From contig JALLLS010000047.1 in the NCBI GenBank assembly GCA_025094145.1, forward strand, positions 124,001-188,000: a DNA stretch of 64,000 nucleotides. The letters are read 5' to 3'. The notes below the pieces were generated by a model. The model was not told the DNA's origin, did not search any database, and saw nothing but the letters and a program-made list of their open reading frames with translations. Position numbers and translations under genes: made by a program. Position 1 is the first letter of the stretch; every line of letters begins with the position of its first letter. Below, piece after piece: positions 49,325-61,079 of this stretch. The stretch comes from Spinellus fusiger (taxonomy: Eukaryota > Mucoromycota > Mucoromycetes > Mucorales > Phycomycetaceae).

Positions 49325-49627
49325 TCACTTAATTGCTTTAGTGTTCAAGATCCTAAAACATATTATAAAGGCATTGGAATATCCAAGAGGAAAGTAGGTC
49401 TCGAGAGAGAGACTACCAACACAAAGATCGTACACAAAAGAGTGAATTGGGGGATGTACTTTACAAAGTAATCTTTCTGCTAATTCATAAAGACAGATAA
49501 CGGAGACTGAAGAGTGTTCACCACCAAGAGTGACAGAAGACAAATAAGGTATGTAGTCTATAGTGTGACAGAATGAAAAAGGAGATGGTGATAATAATGA
49601 TAATAAGAGAATAACTGTCTGTTTCAA
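49325..49627 (-). CDS. hypothetical 100-residue frame
   Basis: A minus-strand ATG frame beginning with a hydrophobic stretch (TVILLLSLLSPSPFSF) that could be a signal peptide or membrane segment, then a Cys/Leu-rich region (ERLLCKVHPPIHSF). No recognised domain, no clear neighbouring exon. It may be an exon of a larger gene or a chance frame. Confidence 0.2.
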   Translation of the reverse strand: MKQTVILLLSLLSPSPFSFCHTIDYIPYLSSVTLGGEHSSVSVICLYELAERLLCKVHPPIHSFVYDLCVGSLSLETYFPLGYSNAFIICFRILNTKAIK

Positions 49628-50560
49628 TATTCAGAGTGAGCTTAGCGTCAACACTATGATTCAAAAGATATTAAAGATAATTGTTTATTAGAGAAGTCTA
49701 CACTATGATATATAGACACTATTTACAGTGGAATGCTAGTGCTATAAACCTAGTTATTATTTTCCTTGAACTGTTTAGCACCTCATCATATTTTGAGCCT
49801 ACAGATAGTCATTCCTGCCCATCACTACACTGTCCCTATTTCTCTATTAGAACATGGCCTGCTGATGTTGAAATAGGTTAAGACATATTTCTAAATTACT
49901 TTCGTCACTATTAATGCAAGGATAATTTGTTGTATCTCATATAGTTATGACTATTAGATAAACTAAATAGTTAAATATCAGTTGATTCATCTCCTTTCTC
50001 CTTCTCTATCACCATAGCAACCCTACTGATGGCAGAACAAACAAACAAACAAACAAAGAGCCTTCTTATCTCTGTCTAGAGTGACTTGGGAATCAGGCCA
50101 AGTAGTCAACTTAGCAGTGAATGATGTGGCTCACTAGATCAGATCCCCGCTGAATGAGTCTCAATTCAGGAGAGGGAGGGAGGGAGGGAGTCTTTGACTC
50201 AAACATTCAAATTTCAGATGCCAACAACACCTCAGTTACGTGGCACTCATCTAGAGCAGAAACAATGGTCGTCCTATTTGCACGTGTTTCTGCAAGTCCG
50301 AAAACAGAGCAAGACTATCAACAAGACTCATCACGATAATGTAGGTAGATGTGACTTGGACTGTAACATCTCAAGGGCAGGAGGGCCTGTCGTTTCATAC
50401 CATATCCATCTTTCATTGAGTCAATTAATTAGAAGACGCATGTACAGTGTAATAAAAAGAAATACAACAGATTTCTAAAAATAATAATAAAAAATAAACA
50501 TGTTATAAGATGCTAAAGAAAATGAGAGATATTTTTTTTAAAAAAAAAAAGAAAAAAGAA
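49628..50560. other. intergenic with simple repeats
   Basis: Contains an (AAAC)n run near 50036-50058 and a GGAGGGAGGGAGGGAG run near 50172-50190. Small frames here have no recognisable motif. Confidence 0.5.
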
Positions 50561-51861
50561 TTAGATCTTCTTGCTTCTAGGCTGTACTTTGCCGTTCAAT
50601 TTCTTTTGACGTGCAGCCTCTGCCTTTTCTTTGTAGGTGATGCGGTAAAAGTTGATGAACAACAAGAGGTAGGAGCTGAGAAGAGCACAACCAAACAGAG
50701 CAGAGGTTTCAGTACCAGCACAACTTCCCATGTTAGGGAAGTGGGGCCAGTAGGTAGCGGTGAAATAGGTGTAGGTGCAAAAGTAGATGGCCACCAAATC
50801 AATGACAAACTGGATGATCTGCATGGTAGTGAGGTACTTCTTCCACCAGATCTTGGCGCCTGCTGCTGTGCGGAAGTAGTAGTAGTACATCAACACATGG
50901 ACAGTCAAGTTCAATACGATAGGCACCCATGACTAGAGAGGTTGATTGGAATAAGATTTATGGCGCCGATTAACATTAAGACCCAAAACTCCAGGTATAT
51001 CCGTCATGAAGCATGGGGAAGAAGGGGAGAGGAGAAAAGGATGTTTACTTACGACAGAGGTCTTTCCGTTGAGTTGGGTGAAGCAGAGAACCATGGTCAG
51101 ACTGTGGTGGTAGTAGTGGAGGAATTCTGGCGGTGTGTTAGATCCATTACTACTATCACTATGGCCCCCCTACCGACGCCACTACACCACCCACTTTATA
51201 GACACCACTTTATAGACACCACCTTATAGACCACTTACCCAACTTCTTCTTCTTCAATACCAAGAACACAGTGTCAATAAGCTCCCAGTACTTCACCAAG
51301 TAGTTCAAATAGTAGAGCAATTCCAGACGCTGGGTCCAGGCTTCATTGGAGCAGATAGCATACAGGAGACCGTGGTTGTAAAGGATAGGGAAGATCTGCT
51401 CCACCATAAGAGCAAGAATAATGCCTGATACAACGGTGAGGAGGAAGTTGTGGACCTGGAAGAAGAACTTGAACTTGAAGGCAGGGATGTTGGTCATCAA
51501 ATAACGACCGCCAAAGATCACAATGAAATAAGTGATACAGGTTGCAACCACTGGTCAATGTCAGTCAATGGTCTCTTTTGCTTCTCTTTTGCCTCTCTTT
51601 TGCCTCTTTTGCCTCTCTTTTGCCTCTCTTTTGCCTCTCTTTTGCCTCTCTTTTGCCTCTCTTTTGCCTCTCTTTTGCCTCTCTTTTGCTTCTCTTTTGT
51701 TTACCTTCATTTACAGTAGATAAAGGGGTGACTCCTTCAGTATACGTAAACTGATTGGCACTCTGGCCCATAACATATTGGTAGGCCTGATCAAACAGAG
51801 GATAAAGAGGAATACCAAAAGGCGTCTCCGGCTTAAAATCGAGATGCTTCAGTGCCTCCAT
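50561..51861 (-). CDS. ELO family very-long-chain fatty acid elongase
   Basis: ELO enzymes are ER membrane condensing enzymes that add two carbons from malonyl-CoA to a fatty acyl-CoA, feeding sphingolipid and very-long-chain lipid synthesis. Four exons on the minus strand: 51705-51861, 51239-51550, 51053-51126, 50561-50932. They total 915 nt, 304 residues, the usual ELO length. The histidine box FLHYYHH is at the start of exon 3. LLYYLNYLVKYWELIDTVFL precedes it and NLTVHVLMYYYYF follows (exon 4), both ELO signatures. Several hydrophobic segments fit a multi-pass protein. The C-terminus is lysine/arginine-rich (KVQPRSKKI), compatible with ER retention. ATG 51861 is used; the frame is open upstream only from a GTG. 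Intron 1 is almost filled by a minisatellite. The paralogue specificity (ELO1/2/3) is not determinable here. Confidence 0.95.
51571..51699. repeat. 11-bp minisatellite inside ELO intron 1
   Basis: About eleven tandem units of TCTCTTTTGCC (plus strand), one shortened to 9 bp, filling most of the intron 51551-51704. On the transcribed strand it reads as purine-rich GGCAAAAGAGA units. Confidence 0.95.
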
Positions 51862-51991
51862 AATAGAACAGAAAGAGAAAGAGAAAGGCAAAAACAAGTA
51901 AATTACGGCCACTTATACACAAAAGAGCGAAATTTTTTTTTATTTCTTTTGGTTTGCTCATTACTCTATTCAAATAGCATTTGAATCACCG

Positions 51992-52504
51992 CTATGTCTG
52001 TCCGTGGTAGAGTTGACTTTGAAGGTATTCTTCCCAAGAAATCAAGCCACTGTGCCATCATGTCATTAATACGCAGGACTCTCTTCCTTGACTTACTCTC
52101 CATTCATATCGTCCTCTTCCAGCACATGGTCCACCACTTCTGTCAATTCATCAAGAGAAATAGCACTTGCTGTGTCCTCAGTCATAATATCTTCCATGAT
52201 GGATGCTCTTAACTCGTGGCCATCAAGATAGCCGTCTCCATTTTTGTCATGCAATACAAACAGATAGTAGAGAGTGTCCTTATCATCTAGTTTAGGTGCT
52301 TTGCCGTTCTGGGCCAGTTTGTTGATATGTTCCTGGATATGTCTAACAATGAGCAAACATGCTACAGTGTGTTATTTACTCCTTGTCCTTCAAGTCGTGG
52401 CCATAGTTGGAGTGACCCTGTTCAAACAGATGTTTTCCTTGTTCAGCCAAGCACAGAGGCAGAACACAGGCAGCAATCATGCTTGCTGCAGTCAGTACGC
52501 GCAT
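51992..52504 (-). CDS. small secreted/ER EF-hand protein, MCFD2-like
   Basis: Three minus-strand exons, 52380-52504, 52097-52342 and 51992-52049, total 429 nt, 142 residues. The N-terminus MRVLTAASMIAACVLPLCLA is a clear signal peptide. EF-hand 1 is DKNGDGYLDGHE (exon 2). EF-hand 2 is split by intron 2: EEDDMNG joined to DGLISWEEYL (exon 3). Size, signal peptide and a C-terminal EF-hand pair match MCFD2, which in animals works with the lectin LMAN1 as an ER-to-Golgi cargo receptor; that role is inference here. A calcium-binding secreted protein of other function is possible. It lies 131 bp upstream of the ELO gene on the same strand. Confidence 0.85.
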
Positions 52505-54120
52505 AATAGAATAAGAAAGGTGTGAAGAAGACGGGTGCCAATAGGCCAGTTCAAAGTGAGCTCAAGAGAGACAGTCATTTGGGTGGGAGATGGACTTCCT
52601 TTATCAAAACACCGACCCACTAGAAATGAGGCCTCACAATGTCCGGCACAAGCAGTCCATAAAGCTCTTTTGTTCTTGCTCTACCCTAGTTTCTATTCAA
52701 TGATGCAATGCAATACAATGCAATACAATAAATGCACACGAGAAAAATCAAGATGAAGCAGAAAACTATGATAAAAGAGCTGATTCATATATAAACAGAG
52801 AAATAAAATATGATTTTATGCAGACAGAAAAGTGATAAAATTAACAGAGAAAACAGCCAAACTCGCGTCAGTTGAATACAAAAGCAACCAACAATAAACT
52901 CATTCTTTTCTCAATTTTCTATTTCTGTTGATAAAATTGCTATGCGTACCAGAAAAGAAAAAAAACACAAGTCGAATATTTAAACAATCTTCTATTCTTT
53001 TGAATGGATTCCCTTGTGTATTTTCATAAGCGTACTTGTTGTAAATCTCCACTCATTCATTCAGCCAACTCAGCCTTCACTGGATGAATGCTCTTCTCTT
53101 TCTTTCTTTCTTCCAAATCCGGTTGACTATGGGGTTTCTTACAAAATGAAAACACTCAAGGTACATATTCCGAATTCAACCCCACTATGCTATATGTTAT
53201 TTTGGTCGGATCCTCGAAGCATGGCTTGTAGGATCATGTCTTTGTAAATAATAGTAAAAAACAAATACAAACAGAATGCTGATATTTATATCAAAACAAT
53301 GAGCTATACAAGATTATTTCTTCATTGTATCTAAGAAGTATTATGCTAAATAGAATAGAATAAATCTACTGCAGGGGTCTCAAATGCATTATTGGCATCC
53401 TCAACCTTCTTTATAATATATATATAGCTAATAGACCCTATCATCGACTGCCTTCAAATTTAACTCATTGGCAATAGTGCAATTCAAAGCACTACTGTAC
53501 TCATGTTTGTAATATTATTTTATTTTCTTCTTCATTGAATCCCTACTGCTAGCCACTATAGATAGAATGACCTTGAGTTCATTATAAACATGTCTCAACA
53601 ATTTGACAAGAGAAAGGAATCAACAGTTAAGTTTAGTGAGACCTTCAATATCATGTGATTATTATGTAAGATCGATATTGAATTACCAACCTTCTATGAC
53701 TATCATCCCTATGACTTGTAGTGTCGAGCCTAAATAAATACAGCCTTGTCAATAGTCTTCAATCTCAGTACGATAAGAGACGTCAATAGATAGAGTGAGG
53801 CACTTATTTCATTTCTCCATCAAAGATGAGTGGAGTAGAGTCATGGATTAAGAAAAGACTCACAGCTAAACAAGGGCTGAACATCCAATAATCACAATAA
53901 CTCCACCTTCACATTATAATGTCTTGAAAACCATGCTTTATAATTATTTCTCATTTATTATAAATATAAACAATAACAGTGCCTTGTAAAAATTACACCA
54001 TTGAATAGGTTTCTTTCTAGGGGTTTAAAGCAAAACCTCATCTAAAAGTAGATTGCTCGTAGAATTTATTAGTATTTCCGAAGGATATTTATTGTAATTT
54101 ACTTCAATATTGAACGATCA
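52505..54120. other. intergenic, no gene seen
   Basis: AT-rich. CAGGGGTCTCAAATGCATT near 53375 resembles a hAT-type transposon end, but no partner end is visible. A 77-residue frame at 53014-53247 has no motif. Confidence 0.5.
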
Positions 54121-54394
54121 TTCTCTACATTGCACCGAGATGGATGTGTGACACTATTCGAATGTGTGGGGCACACTCATTATCAGTGCTGTATGAAATC
54201 CAAGGCAGATAGACTAAGGTCCTTGATTCTGTACTTTATTCTGTCTCTGCACAAATAGACTGCATTATTAGAATTGAAGAATCCCTACTTCATCTCTTCT
54301 CGGAAATAGATATTAAAAATAAAAATAATCAGAAACCCACTGTTTATCTTTACCATTTCAAGAGTGTAAAACATATTGGTAGTAATCTATGTCA
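54121..54394 (+). repeat. 274-bp inverted repeat arm, left
   Basis: Matches the reverse complement of 57064-57337 over its whole length; I see one mismatch (ACATATTGG against ACACATTGG). It encodes the same peptide as the other arm (LYIAPRWMCDTIRMCG, then VLYEIQGR, a stop, and TKVLDSVLYSVSAQIDCIIR), so both arms are copies of one degenerate coding fragment I do not recognise. Confidence 0.93.
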
Positions 54395-57063
54395 TAACAG
54401 GTTAAAAACCAGAGAAATAAATAATCATGATAAGGATAACATTTTGCCAACACAGAGGTTCCAAACAGGTCTAAGACTTGACAATCCGACTTGTTGAACA
54501 CTCCAAAAGTATGATATTATCAACGTTTAACTCTAGATTGACTAAAACAAGGGCTATAGAAAAGGTTATCAGTACTTAGCCTAGGGTCATCTCTTCTTAG
54601 ATTACCTAATTACTATCTAGTTTCTTTATTTCTACATTACCATTTAAAACTTTTAGTTTTCATGAATTTAAACAATCTACAAGACATAAAAAAGAACTTG
54701 TTATTTGCTTTCTTAATCTCCGCCTGCTTTACAAAAGTAGAACTAAATATGGCTTGTATATTTGGATCTACTGTTACAATACATTAGATGGAGGAGAATA
54801 TAGTATATATTACCTGTTGAAGACTGGATTAAAGTTGGCTGTGATTGTGAGTGTAGCTGTAATAAAATCCACAGTTCAAAATAGGATTAGGAACATCAAA
54901 TCAGAGTATTCAATGGTACAGTCTGTTATTGGATGTGGCCATTTGCACAAAAGTCATTGTAACTGTCCAAATAATGATAGAAACCAAACAGAAGGTAGTG
55001 ACATTGTAACTATCCAAATAATAATAGCAGCTTACTGCAAAGAATGGGTGAGATGAATCAGTCACACAATTCTATGAGCTAAGCACTTCCTTCTTCCTAC
55101 AGGACAGTTAGGTTGGGATATGAATGTGTTCAGTCAATGACCAAAATATCAAGATAAGCACACTAAAACACTACTGCTTAAGGTTGATGTACAGAAAAAG
55201 AAATCACTTGCATTCATTCCGAAAGCTCTTTTATCAGTATAGAGTATAGGCTAACAATGAACAAAGTTGCCTGAATTTCATACAGCATAACCCCAATAAC
55301 CTATGATAAATAGTAACTGATTTTATTCAATACTATCTATTCCTTCTTTCTTATTGTATTTTCTATCTATTTTCTCTGAACCAATAAAAGATCCAAGCCT
55401 TCTTGTTTATCCTTCTCCCTGATTATCACTGGAACTTCAGTTGACTGACTGACTGACTGATATAAACCCATGCTACAGGTAAACTATCTAAAGAATAATG
55501 AGGTATGTCTTAGTGGATCTTGTCATTAATAGACATTATAATATCTAGTTTATACATAATAGAGCAAGTGAATGTAACTACCGGTTAAGCTGTCCAATTT
55601 TGCTCGTTCTATTCTTGTGTGTCTTTATTATTGTTTTATTTCTCTTTTTTTAAAATTAAATAAAAAATAAAATATGTCAAGCAAGCAATTATTATTGTAG
55701 TCAGATCACCTTTTTACTATTTTCTTAGTTCATTACTTTAGGTAAATTAATAGACAAAATGATTAACGATAGACATAGATTATTCCATACAAATCCAGTG
55801 ATCCTTTATCCAATAGTCACTGAGAAATGTATTGCTTATATTCACTTTTTTATTTTATTTTATTCAAGAATAAATAGAAATAAAGTATCAACAAAAGATT
55901 CAATTGTATTAGCATTTAAGAATTATTCATCTATTATCAATTTATTTAAAATAGTATGCAATTCTCTCGTATAAACTATTGTATATTTTACTAAATAGAT
56001 CCAATTTCCCTTAAACTATATTTATCTTCACAATATGCCTAACCCTAAACGACAAATCACCTTTTGCTATTATTCTTACTAGTATTCACTACTTTTTATT
56101 CACTCTTTTAGATAGTCTACTGAAATTCAACCAAATAAATGGAGATCTTTACATGCTATATACTATGTTAAGATCCAATAGTAGTATTATTTTTTATAAT
56201 TACAATATAAAAATGTCATTTGATAATAGTGACATTGATGAAGCTATTATATAAGTTTTTTTTCCATAAATTATATCTTTACTTATTAATAGAATTACCA
56301 TTGAGCACAGACTCTTCTATTTGACATAGGCATCTACTTATGTTTATTCCCAATAAAATAATATACACTGTTGCACCTGGCCATACAAGGTTAAGAGCAC
56401 TTGTAAAGACATCATTATATACCATTCAACCCATTTATCAATAGAATAGCCACTGCTTTCCCCCTTTTTTCATAAATAAATAAATAAATATTTAAGTAAT
56501 GCCTATTGTGGTAAAAAGAAAGAAAGAAATGACTGACGTTTTGTAGATAAAACCATATCACACTTTAAACAAGACTTCATATGCCCAATGCACATCTGTC
56601 ACACAAAGTAGCATATAAAAAGATCAAAAATTGAAATGTTTAAGTCTCTAAAGTGTTTTCACGCTATTCTTGGCTAAAGAAATCACAAAGAATTTTAGTT
56701 TTACCTAGACTGTATCATAGGACTGCCAAAAACATACTTCTATGAGCATATCCACACCTACAATCCCTTCATTCTTTACATTGCCAGTGTTGAAATTCCG
56801 CATCATCTTACTGTAGATAACACAGAGATAGTATCTTTTATTATAGTTGAGAAATATTTCTTAGCATCATAATATGAAATTGCATACCATGAGTAGAGTT
56901 TCTAACTGTGGACAGACAATCAGTCTTAACGGACAAACTGCGTCTAGTATGAGATGTTAAGACGGTAGTACACTACAATAATATCTGAATTCTGCAAGTA
57001 GGCATGTAGGAAGTTGTACAGTTATATTCTATAGAGCTTAACTATTTGGACACATTGTTACCT
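54395..57063. other. 2.67-kb spacer between inverted repeat arms
   Basis: Contains the Fanzor-less repeat copy (54917-55550) and otherwise AT-rich sequence. Frames at 54754-55056 and 55759-55974 have no recognisable motif. Confidence 0.6.
54917..55550 (+). repeat. deletion derivative of the Fanzor-3 repeat
   Basis: Direct copy of 41663-41975, then of 42130-42240 and 42835-43000, joined at a GAAC-AA microhomology where the roughly 600-bp Fanzor-3 segment is missing. The first 310 bp differ from the other copy at about five positions, nearly all transitions. An internal 26-bp unit (CATTGTAACTGTCCAAATAA start) is repeated in tandem-like fashion within both copies. Confidence 0.85.
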
Positions 57064-57337
57064 TGACATAGATTACTACCAATGTGTTTTACACTCTTGA
57101 AATGGTAAAGATAAACAGTGGGTTTCTGATTATTTTTATTTTTAATATCTATTTCCGAGAAGAGATGAAGTAGGGATTCTTCAATTCTAATAATGCAGTC
57201 TATTTGTGCAGAGACAGAATAAAGTACAGAATCAAGGACCTTAGTCTATCTGCCTTGGATTTCATACAGCACTGATAATGAGTGTGCCCCACACATTCGA
57301 ATAGTGTCACACATCCATCTCGGTGCAATGTAGAGAA
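57064..57337 (-). repeat. 274-bp inverted repeat arm, right
   Basis: Inverse of 54121-54394. A minus-strand frame running into it from 57479 (SQADLLNFNKSAYSIKN, then ERSSTAFSTTLLYIAPRW) shows more of the source coding region than the left arm does. Confidence 0.93.
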
Positions 57338-57682
57338 GGGTGGTACTGAAGGCCGTACTTGATCTCTCTTCTGTTAAAATATATCTCCTGACAAAGTTCA
57401 GTAAATCTTTCTTTTTTGTATTCTTTATTGAATAGGCCGATTTGTTAAAGTTCAGTAAATCAGCCTGACTGTACCACACGCTGGAATAGAGCAGTCCTTT
57501 TCATGTCATCACTAGAATAACAGTCCTATCATAGAAATGGGAATATGCTTTCTTTAATGCAGAAAATAAAAGCAGCTACTGGAGGACTTGTTACACTTCT
57601 CTACTAAAGTAGCACTTGCAGCACTGTTTATTTTCCCTCTTTTTCTTTCTTTCCTTTTGCTTTTGCTTTGCTTTCACTCCAA
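57338..57682. promoter_or_regulatory. upstream region of the RhoGAP gene
   Basis: Ends in a pyrimidine-rich stretch (TTTTCCCTCTTTTTCTTTC, about 57630-57660) immediately before the ATG, typical of fungal promoters/5' UTRs. No specific regulatory site recognised. Confidence 0.35.
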
Positions 57683-59258
57683 ATGCAAACCGACAGTGCA
57701 ACAGAAAAGAGGCGTCATAGAAATCCACTCTCCTTCCTTCTAAAGCCTCGACAGCATTTATTCCCTAATGGATATAACTCTATACCTTCAAAAAAAGGTA
57801 GACTTGTTAAAGAGATAACAGTTCTGACCATCTTTTTCTTGTTTTATATATTTTTTTCTACAGTGAATGGTGTTTTTGGTGCGCCGCTCAAACATGCTAC
57901 CAAGTGTGGTTCCGTGACAGCCCATGGTTTATGCGTGCCTGAGATCGTGAGTCGCTGTTTTACCGAAATCATGAAAAGAGGTAGATTCTTATAACACTTA
58001 CAGGCTGGCTTATTTCTCAGGTCTTCACGTGGAAGGTCTTTTCAGACTATCGGGTGCAGCATCAGAAGTTGAAGTACTCCAGAGGGAGTTTGATCGACCT
58101 CCTACGTATGGGAGGTATCTCGACTTGGCACATCATGACATACATGCTATTACAGGCGTAGTAAAGAAATATCTGAGAAATTTGCCCGATCCTGTCATTC
58201 CTACTGCTTATCACAGTCGATTCTTGAAAATGGACGAAGCAGGTAACAGAATAGGCTTAAAGTACAGCGAACAATGAATAAGAACATAGGCATTGACAGA
58301 CATCTTCAATTCTCCAGATGAGATTAGCACTCTGGCTTCACTCATACAGGAATTCCCAGTAGCTCACTACCAATTGACACACTATATCATCATCCTTATC
58401 TCTTATATCCAACAATACTCGCATATAAATCTAATGACTGCTGAGGCACTTGCTATTATTCTAACACCTGTATGCACTGGACTAGAGCAAACGCTAAAAG
58501 ATATTCCAAACTCTTTTGTACGAAGCACACGACCCCATATGCGAGACATGAGACACTTTGTAGAGACAAATGCCAAATGGACACATGTATGGCATATTAT
58601 CATTGAAAATCACCGGCAGCTTCTTGAAGTATGGAATACTCTAAAGCCCTCTGAAACATGGCAGGACCCTCTGATGCATTCCTATGAAGCAAAAACACTT
58701 CCTCCTTTTATGACCTCTTTCTCTGTCTCTCCACACTCTCAGCTGTCTATGGATGCCACTGTAGCTTCATCGGCAGCACCAGTGACTGATTCCACACCTT
58801 ACAATGCCTATTCATCTCTCTTGCGATTAAAGTCAACTGACAAACATCCTGATCTACAACACAGAGTTCTCCAAGTAGCACCCCGCCAGAATATAGAGAA
58901 CAAGGACCCCTACTGGAGTTTTGGTAATCCAAGTGCTTCTTTATCGAGCAAATCATCCCCAATGCCCTCTTCACCACCTCCACCTGTTCAACAAGAGCGT
59001 TATGGTGTAGTAGTAATGCGGCGCAATAATAAGGGGTATAAAGGCGGAGGAAGACAGAAATTGAAACAGTCCACGGCCTTTGACTCAGATAGCCCAGAAG
59101 GAAGCCTTGACACTCTTATCATGGATCTCTCAATAGAAAGTGAAGAAAGTGATGGGGGGAATGCATCACTACTAGCCCCTCACTCAACAGTCCATTATTC
59201 AAATGCATTACCAAGACGTCCACATTCTGCCATCAGCGTCAAAGGGAGCTTTGTATAA
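57683..59258 (+). CDS. RhoGAP domain protein
   Basis: Stimulates GTP hydrolysis by Rho-family GTPases, acting in polarity, cytoskeleton and cell-wall control. Four exons: 57683-57797, 57864-57980, 58021-58242 and 58300-59258, giving 1413 nt and 470 residues. The RhoGAP domain spans about residues 40-230: VFGAPLKHATKCG at the start, VEGLFRLSGAASEVEVLQRE with the arginine finger (Arg of GLFRLSG), VVKKYLRNLPDPVIP, then LMTAEALAIILTPV. The Lys and Asn positions of the GAP core are plausible in VKKYLRNLPDP. The C-terminal 240 residues are low-complexity, Ser/Pro-rich (SSPMPSSPPPPVQQ) and probably disordered and phosphorylated. ATG 57683 is the first ATG in frame. No second domain (BAR, PH, LIM, F-BAR) is visible. 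The target GTPase cannot be told from the sequence. Confidence 0.93.
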
Positions 59259-61079
59259 AGCTCTTTAATTTTCACTTGTACATTTTCATTCTTTATTCTT
59301 TTTGGGTATTGTTTTTCTCTCTTCTTTCTTTAGGTTTTATGCGCCATACAATTTCCTCTTTGAACAGCCTACATATTAATGTTCTATTTATTATAGAACG
59401 TATGTTTATTTATTTATTCCCTTAGTTACTTATTATTACTGTTTATCACATTCATCTCACAACTAATCATGGATAGGCCTAAACCTACCTGCTCACCTCT
59501 GTTTTTATTTACAAATAAAAATAAAGAAAATAAAGAGTCATCCTTGGGCACAGTCATAATGGTCTATAGACACTCTATCACCATAAAAGTACATGCCTAA
59601 CAAATCGGAGACACTGAATTAGATTGTCTCCAAAAACAGGCAAATGCTTTCAGCTAAAGAAAATATAGAACTCTCATAGGCATGCCAGATTGAAAAGTGA
59701 TACAAGACAATGGCTTTACTCAATTCATAGCTTCTTATAGGATGTACATGTCACTGTATTCTAAACAAGTAAAACTCTAACTTTCTTATACACAAGTAGG
59801 CAGTATTCCCCATAGTAACATGTATCAAAGAAAGTCTATTCTACTTTCTTTCTTTATTATTATTATTATTAAAAACGTATGAAGAAGAAATAAAAGCTGG
59901 TGCTTTAAATACCATGCCAGAAGATCCTTTTATTGATAATAAAATACTCCTACTGCATTGCTAGACTCATTGCTAAATCAATATAAAAGTTGAAATCAGG
60001 CCCAAATCAGATATCTAGAGAGACTCTATTAACACTGATAAGTATCTAGATCCACCACAAGAGCATAGTCATATCATAGAGTTTAACCTGATTCACTCTG
60101 TTGCGAGATTTGAATTCTTATGTCTTGGTGCTACAAAAAGAAAAAGAAAGGAGGATCAATGTCTACTGATTTACTGACCTGTAAATAGGTCAACACTCTT
60201 CTTTTTATTATTTTTTATTATTTTTTATTATTGTTATATACTATTAATATACTATTACTATTGTTTATATTAGCCCAATGACTCTCTTTTCCTTAAATAC
60301 AGTGAAAATCCCGGGTTTATTTATATTTACTTGGTCTTTTTTTTTTACCTGAGGTACTAAGTTGATCATGATGCAGTATTAAACCTCCTCTCCTATTTTG
60401 TTTTGTCCAACAGTTTTATTTGACAGTTTTACTATCTCTTCTATAGTATCATAACAGACATTCTTCTAAATATAAACTCTATAGAGACAATAAGAATAAT
60501 TGACCCTATTGTAGGAACAGTGCCTGTTTAATTCTATTTCTTGATGATGATCTCAAGTGCACAAAAGATAGAATCCTATAATGGTTGAAACATTTAGTCT
60601 GCTTGTGTCTATAGTCCATTTAACATTGTTATTACGTTCTTTGGCTAGTATTGTATAGGTTATCATTGGTACACACTTTAAGTTAAAATCCTTTTCTTGC
60701 TTTGACTTGTACAACTCTACCTTTATTCATACTTATAAAAGGTAAGTAGAACAGTAACAATATTGATTGTGTTGGATACACATAGAGATACTCAATACCT
60801 TATATTAAAGAAGTTGTCTCGACCTGTACTCATAGTTAAATAAAGTTCAGCCATAGTTTATACAAGCCACGGAGTACGTACAGAGATGAGTGATTTTTCT
60901 TACAAGCGAGTGTATCAATACATCATTGTTACTAAGCAAACTTCTGAAATCGATAGTAACAAATGACCCAGTATGGGCTAGTATGAATGAGCATTAAGGC
61001 CGTTGTATTCATTTGTTTGTGCCATTTTATATTCATATTAAATGAGATACTCTTTTGTTGATTCACATAGGTATAAATA
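59259..61079. other. intergenic, no gene seen
   Basis: AT-rich with TTATTATTATT-type simple repeats (59858-59872, 60207-60240). No supported frame. Confidence 0.55.

Noticed and set aside
51450..51754. Plus-strand frames of repeated SFASLLPLFCL type
   Set aside because: They are translations of the ELO intron minisatellite and exon antisense.
53371..53400. hAT-like transposon end (CAGGGGTCTCAAATGCATT)
   Set aside because: No inverse partner or 8-bp target duplication found in the window.
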